This document shows, piece after piece, positions 60,325 to 64,000 of a stretch of DNA of 64,000 nucleotides (within the stretch, counting starts at the first letter, position 1; every line of letters begins with the position of its first letter). The DNA is from JACNKJ01 sp964344565 (lineage in GTDB: Bacteria > Krumholzibacteriota > Krumholzibacteriia > JACNKJ01). The DNA lies in the NCBI GenBank assembly GCA_964344565.1, contig CAYFNT010000005.1, positions 124,001 through 188,000 of the forward strand, written 5' to 3'. The translations under genes and the position numbers were made by a program. The notes beneath the pieces were generated by a model. That model was not told the DNA's origin. It made no database searches and saw nothing but the letters and a program-made list of their open reading frames with translations.

Positions 60325-61712
60325 GTCAGAAACGTCGGATTCTCATCGTGGACGACGAAGCCGTCATGACCGGTTTCCTTGGAGACCTGCTTTCGCGGGA
60401 TTTCCAGGTGGACAGCGCTCCCTCGGCCGAGGAGGCCGCGGCGCTGATCGGGAGCCAGGACTACGACCTGGTCTTCACCGACATGCAGATGGAAAACCGC
60501 GAAAGCGGATTGGATGTGCTCAGCTATTGCCGGCGCACCCGACCCGACCTTCCGGTAGTTCTCATGACGGCCTACGGCACGGTGGAGAACGCCGTGGAGG
60601 CCATGAAGCTGGGCGCCCGCGAGATTCTCACGAAGCCCTTCGGCCCCGGCGAACTCTTCTCGCTCATCGAGCGCGTAATGGAGGAGAATGTCGAGAGCCC
60701 CGCGGCGGAACAGGGCGAATCCGCGGCTCCGGCCAGCGCGCCCAAAGCCGCCCACAGAGGTCGGCACAGCATCGTCGGCGACAGTCCGGCCATGCAGCGC
60801 ATCTACGCGGTGGTGGAGAACGTGGCCGAGACCAACGCCACGGTGCTGCTCACGGGAGAGAGCGGCACGGGCAAGGAGCTGGTGGCCTCGCTCATCCACT
60901 CTTTGAGCCGGCGCTCCGAGGGCCCCTTCATCAAGATCAACTGCGCCGCCATTACCGACACCCTGCTGGAAAGCACCCTCTTCGGACACGAGAAGGGAGC
61001 TTTCACGGGAGCCATCAAGCGCACGCCGGGCAAGTTCGAACTGGCAAACGGGGGAACCCTGCTCCTGGACGAGATCAGCGAGATGAAGGCCGAACTCCAG
61101 AGCAAGCTGCTGCGCGTGCTGCAGGAACGCGAGTTCGAGCGGGTGGGCGGCATCACGACCATTCCCACCGACGTGCGCATCGTGGCGACGTCGAACCGGA
61201 ACCTGAAGGAAGAGGTTCGCAAGGGGAACTTCCGCGAGGACCTCTACTTCCGACTGAACGTGGTGCCCCTGCATCTGCCGCCTCTGCGCGAGCGCGAGGG
61301 CGACATCAATCTGTTGCTGGACTACTTCCTCGACCGATACGCCGAGGAGCACGGTCTGGAGCGTCCCGAGCTGGAACCCGGACTTCTCGAGTCGCTGCAG
61401 CGCATGCCCTGGCCGGGCAACGTGCGCCAGTTCCAGAATGCGGTGGAGCGGGCCATGGTGCTCAGCCGCAACCGACGCATCGGCATGAGGGATTTCCTCT
61501 TCGATTACGATCTGGGGGAACGCCAGGAAAAGAAGGAACTCTTCGACGAGGATCTGACCATCAAGGAGATGGAGAAGAAGATGATCCTCGCCGCTCTCGG
61601 TCGATTCCAGAACAATCGCACTCAGGCCGCGAGGCATCTGGGCATCAGCGTGCGCACCCTGCGCAACAAGCTGAACCAGTACCGCGTGGACCGCGAGGCC
61701 GTGGGAGCCTGA
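60321..61712 (+). CDS. Sigma-54-dependent flagellar response regulator (FlrC/FleR-like)
   Basis: 463 residues from GTG 60321. Receiver domain with Asp54 (VFTDMQMEN), AAA+ domain with Walker A GESGTGKELVASLIH, GAFTGAIKRTPGKFELA (canonical GAFTGA loop), Walker B GGTLLLDEISEM, and a Fis-type HTH QAARHLGISVRTLRNKLNQ. flgB begins two bases later, as in FlrC/FleR neighbourhoods that control basal-body and hook genes. Confidence 0.94.
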   Translation: MSQKRRILIVDDEAVMTGFLGDLLSRDFQVDSAPSAEEAAALIGSQDYDLVFTDMQMENRESGLDVLSYCRRTRPDLPVVLMTAYGTVENAVEAMKLGAREILTKPFGPGELFSLIERVMEENVESPAAEQGESAAPASAPKAAHRGRHSIVGDSPAMQRIYAVVENVAETNATVLLTGESGTGKELVASLIHSLSRRSEGPFIKINCAAITDTLLESTLFGHEKGAFTGAIKRTPGKFELANGGTLLLDEISEMKAELQSKLLRVLQEREFERVGGITTIPTDVRIVATSNRNLKEEVRKGNFREDLYFRLNVVPLHLPPLREREGDINLLLDYFLDRYAEEHGLERPELEPGLLESLQRMPWPGNVRQFQNAVERAMVLSRNRRIGMRDFLFDYDLGERQEKKELFDEDLTIKEMEKKMILAALGRFQNNRTQAARHLGISVRTLRNKLNQYRVDREAVGA

Positions 61713-61713
61713 A

Positions 61714-62118
61714 ATGTCGGACAAGCTCTTCGGAAGCCGCACCGTCGACCTGCTCAAGCGCAGCCTGGACGCCTATACCCTGCGCCAGCGGGTCATCGCG
61801 GAGAACGTCGCCAACGCCGAGACGCCCGATTACAAGGCCAAGCAGGTGGAGTTCGAATCCCTGCTGGAAGAGGCCGGCGAGCCGTCGAATCGCATGAAGA
61901 GCAGCCAGGACGGCCATCAGCTCAAGGCGGAGCCCACGCGGGTTCTCTCCCAGGTTCACGAGGAGTCGGATCGGGGCATGGATAACGGCATCAACAACGT
62001 GAGCATCGACATGGAGATGGCGGCTCTGGCCGAGGCGAACCTGAGCCACAAGATGTCCACTCGCGCCCTGGCGTTGCGCTATCAGCTTCTGCGCACCGCC
62101 ATCCGGGGCAGGGGTTAG
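61714..62118 (+). CDS. flgB: Flagellar rod protein FlgB
   Basis: Proximal rod subunit, 134 residues. Rod motif LRQRVIAENVANAETPDYKAKQVEFESLL near residues 22-50 and NNVSIDMEMAALAEANL near 90 are typical. It starts 2 bases after the regulator gene and leads flgB-flgC-fliE-fliF. Confidence 0.96.
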   Translation: MSDKLFGSRTVDLLKRSLDAYTLRQRVIAENVANAETPDYKAKQVEFESLLEEAGEPSNRMKSSQDGHQLKAEPTRVLSQVHEESDRGMDNGINNVSIDMEMAALAEANLSHKMSTRALALRYQLLRTAIRGRG

Positions 62119-62127
62119 GAGTAGGTC

Positions 62128-62631
62128 ATGAGTGACGGAATCTTCTCTGCCATGCGAGTGAGCGCCCAGGGGCTGCGTGCGCAGCGCATCCGCCTGGACG
62201 TGACCGCCGAGAACATGGCCAACGCCGAGACGACGCGTACGCCGGAGGGCGGTCCCTACCGGGCCAAGCGCGCGGTGTTCAGTCACCAGCCGGGCGGAAA
62301 CATCCTCGGTCCGCGTCGCAAGAACAGCGATGCCTTCCGCGAGATGCTCTCCAGCCAGCTGCGTCACTATCCCACGGCCCAGGAAGCGGCCGAAGCCACG
62401 GGCGTGATGGGCAGTCGGCTCACGGTGGATGTTCAGGAGATCGACGACGCCATCATCACCGAGTACGACCCCAGTCATCCCGACGCGGACGAGGACGGAC
62501 TGGTGCAGAAGCCGAACGTGGATCCGGTGGCCGAGATGATGAACCTCATCGCCGCCACCCGGGCCTACGAGGCCAACGCCACGGCCATGGACACGGCCAA
62601 GGAAATGTTGAATCGGGCCCTGGACCTCTAG
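62128..62631 (+). CDS. flgC: Flagellar rod protein FlgC
   Basis: Proximal rod subunit, 167 residues. MRVSAQGLRAQRIRLDVTAENMANAETTRT near the start and VDPVAEMMNLIAATRAYEANATAM near the end are the family termini. Ten bases after flgB. Confidence 0.96.
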   Translation: MSDGIFSAMRVSAQGLRAQRIRLDVTAENMANAETTRTPEGGPYRAKRAVFSHQPGGNILGPRRKNSDAFREMLSSQLRHYPTAQEAAEATGVMGSRLTVDVQEIDDAIITEYDPSHPDADEDGLVQKPNVDPVAEMMNLIAATRAYEANATAMDTAKEMLNRALDL

Positions 62632-62640
62632 GAGTAGATC

Positions 62641-62946
62641 GTGAGCGAAATCGGACGGATCCGGCCACTGGTCACACACAATCTGCTCAAGGCCTACAAG
62701 CAGGCCGAGGCCGGACAGACTGAGAAGAGCGGTTTCGGCGATCTGCTCAAGCAGGCCGTCGACAAGACCGACGCGGCGCAGAAACACGCCGACATGATGG
62801 TCGACAGGGCCATCGTCGGTCAGGAGAAGGACCTTCACAAGGTGATGATGGCCCAGGAAGAGGCCTCGATCACTTTCGAACTGCTCATGGAAGTGCGCAA
62901 CAAGCTCATGGATGCCTATCAGCAGATCATGCAGATGCAGATCTAG
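62641..62946 (+). CDS. fliE: Flagellar hook-basal body protein FliE
   Basis: Connects MS ring and rod, 101 residues from GTG 62641. FGDLLKQAVDKTDAAQKHAD and VMMAQEEASITFELLMEVRNKLMDAYQQIMQMQI are the conserved parts. Nine bases after flgC. Confidence 0.95.
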   Translation: MSEIGRIRPLVTHNLLKAYKQAEAGQTEKSGFGDLLKQAVDKTDAAQKHADMMVDRAIVGQEKDLHKVMMAQEEASITFELLMEVRNKLMDAYQQIMQMQI

Positions 62947-62977
62947 CGAGAAGATCGGGAGAAGGCGGTAAGAGAGT

Positions 62978-64000
62978 ATGCCGAGTTTCTTTGACAGAAT
63001 GAGAGAGCTCTGGGAGCAGCTGGAAGCCGGGCAGAAGATCATCCTGCTGTCCCTGACTGGAGCGATGATCGTGACCCTGGTGGTGTTCTTCGCCTGGCTC
63101 GGCCAGGAGGACTACACCCTGCTCTACTCGAACCTCAGCCCCGAGGAATCCTCGAGGGTCATCGAATCGCTCCAGAAGCGCGGCGTGGACTATCGGGTTT
63201 CCGGCGGCGGTTCCGGCGTGATGGTGCCCGCCCGGCAGGTCGGGGAACTGAAGGTTTTCATGGCCGGCGAGGGTATCGTGAGCAGCGGACCCGTGGGCTA
63301 CGAGATCTTCGACAACCAGGGCATCGGCGTCAGCGAGTTCACCCAGAACCTGAACTTCCAGCGCGCCTTGGAGGGGGAACTGTCCCGCTCCATCGGCGGG
63401 CTTCGGGGCGTGGAAAACGCCCGCGTGCATCTGGTCATCCCCAAGCCCGCCCTCTTCAAGGAGGAGCGGAAGAATCCCACGGCCAGCGTGGTATTGGAGC
63501 TCGGACGTCCGGGTCTCTTCGACCGCAGCCAGATTCAGGCCGTGCAGCGCATGGTGTCCAGCTCCGTGGAGGGGCTTGAGAGCGACCAGGTCGTGGTGCT
63601 CGACAACTTCGGTACCCTGCTTTCGGGCGAGAGCAGCGACAACGTGGCGGGTCTCAGCAACACGCAGCTCGAGATCAAGCAGAAGGTCGAGGGTTATCTG
63701 GCCGGCAAGGCCCAGAGCAGCCTCGAGGAAGTCATGGGATACGGACGCGCCCTGGTGCGCGTGAACGCCGACCTGGACTTCGAGCAGGTGGAGAGCACCC
63801 GCGAGATCGTGGATCCGGAAGTGTCGGCCGTGATCAGCGAGGTCCGCAGCTCGGAGACCGACGAGGCCACCGGCGCCAACAACGAGTCGAGCACGGTGAA
63901 CTACGAGTTCAACCGGGTGGTGGAGAACATCATCGGTTCGGTGGGCACGGTGGAGCGCCTGTCCATCGCGGTCCTCCTGGACGGCAAGTACGAAGAGGAT
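62978..64000 (+). CDS. fliF: Flagellar MS-ring protein FliF (3' end beyond the window)
   Basis: First 341 residues of FliF, reading open to the window end. A membrane helix near residues 20-42 (ILLSLTGAMIVTLVVFFAWL) is followed by the YscJ/FliF ring-building domain (YTLLYSNLSPEESSRVIESL, ARVHLVIPKPALFKEERKNP TASVVLEL) and the start of the FliF periplasmic domain. About 200 residues, including the second membrane helix, lie outside. ATG 62978 follows AAGAGAGT. Confidence 0.96.
   Translation, partial: MPSFFDRMRELWEQLEAGQKIILLSLTGAMIVTLVVFFAWLGQEDYTLLYSNLSPEESSRVIESLQKRGVDYRVSGGGSGVMVPARQVGELKVFMAGEGIVSSGPVGYEIFDNQGIGVSEFTQNLNFQRALEGELSRSIGGLRGVENARVHLVIPKPALFKEERKNPTASVVLELGRPGLFDRSQIQAVQRMVSSSVEGLESDQVVVLDNFGTLLSGESSDNVAGLSNTQLEIKQKVEGYLAGKAQSSLEEVMGYGRALVRVNADLDFEQVESTREIVDPEVSAVISEVRSSETDEATGANNESSTVNYEFNRVVENIIGSVGTVERLSIAVLLDGKYEED

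Overview
The window looks like part of a GC-rich, diderm, flagellated, probably uncultured bacterium of the FCB (Fibrobacterota-Chlorobiota-Bacteroidota) superphylum or a neighbouring candidate phylum such as Krumholzibacteriota, Eisenbacteria or Latescibacterota. The clues are: secreted proteins ending in a 'NPFNPST' FlgD-Ig/Por-type tail; an Omp28-like protein; a 30-residue AURKAIP1/COX24-like basic protein; a GlmU-like protein of the kind common in Bacteroidota; and FlgH/FlgI ring genes, which imply an outer membrane. A run of exactly 100 N (19040-19139) marks a scaffold join. The phylum is inference.

Region 1 (1-10200) is core metabolism: sucC-sucD-ndk, then the fatty-acid cluster yceD-rpmF-plsX-fabH-fabD-fabG-acpP-fabF-rnc. 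A block of short GAACT-type tandem repeats sits between fabG and acpP, and an HNH nuclease gene follows. Region 2 (10200-23700) is accessory: an M28 peptidase, lipoproteins, a YigZ protein, a DegT aminotransferase, a heterodimeric ABC exporter, a PAP2 phosphatase, an M48 protease broken by the gap, and two neighbouring secreted-protein genes that each contain one in-frame TGA. Region 3 (23700-32900) holds tRNA-Leu, the NfeD-FloA membrane cluster, tRNA-Ala, a nitrilase, an HD hydrolase, a methyltransferase, a GlmU-like protein and a candidate structured RNA. Region 4 (32900-38500) holds HU, the COX24-like mini-protein, an unusual RNase R-like enzyme, a PilZ protein and an HDOD/SpoIIE-phosphatase/STAS signalling set. 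Region 5 (38500-64000) is one large flagellar locus: flgF-flgG-flgA-flgH-flgI-flgJ-flgN-flgK-flgL-fliW-csrA, two flagellin genes, fliD-fliS, a flgM-like gene, two sensor kinase/NtrC-type regulator pairs, and flgB-flgC-fliE-fliF (cut by the window end).

The strongest candidate novelty is at 22472-23533. This is a secreted thioredoxin-like (Omp28-type) gene whose in-frame TGA falls exactly on the first Cys of a CxxC motif (giving U-P-A-C). It is followed at 16 nt by a bacterial SECIS-like hairpin, so it reads as a selenoprotein. The gene just upstream (20199-22370) also carries an in-frame TGA with a hairpin 19 nt downstream.

The flagellar part shows layered regulation readable from the DNA. 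Two near-matching sigma-54-type promoters precede flgF and a TPR-like gene. Sigma-28-type promoters precede both flagellins, fliD and the HDOD signalling operon. Both flagellin leaders place the Shine-Dalgarno GGAG in a hairpin loop and carry a second ACGGA hairpin upstream, the expected shape of CsrA operators, directly downstream of fliW-csrA.
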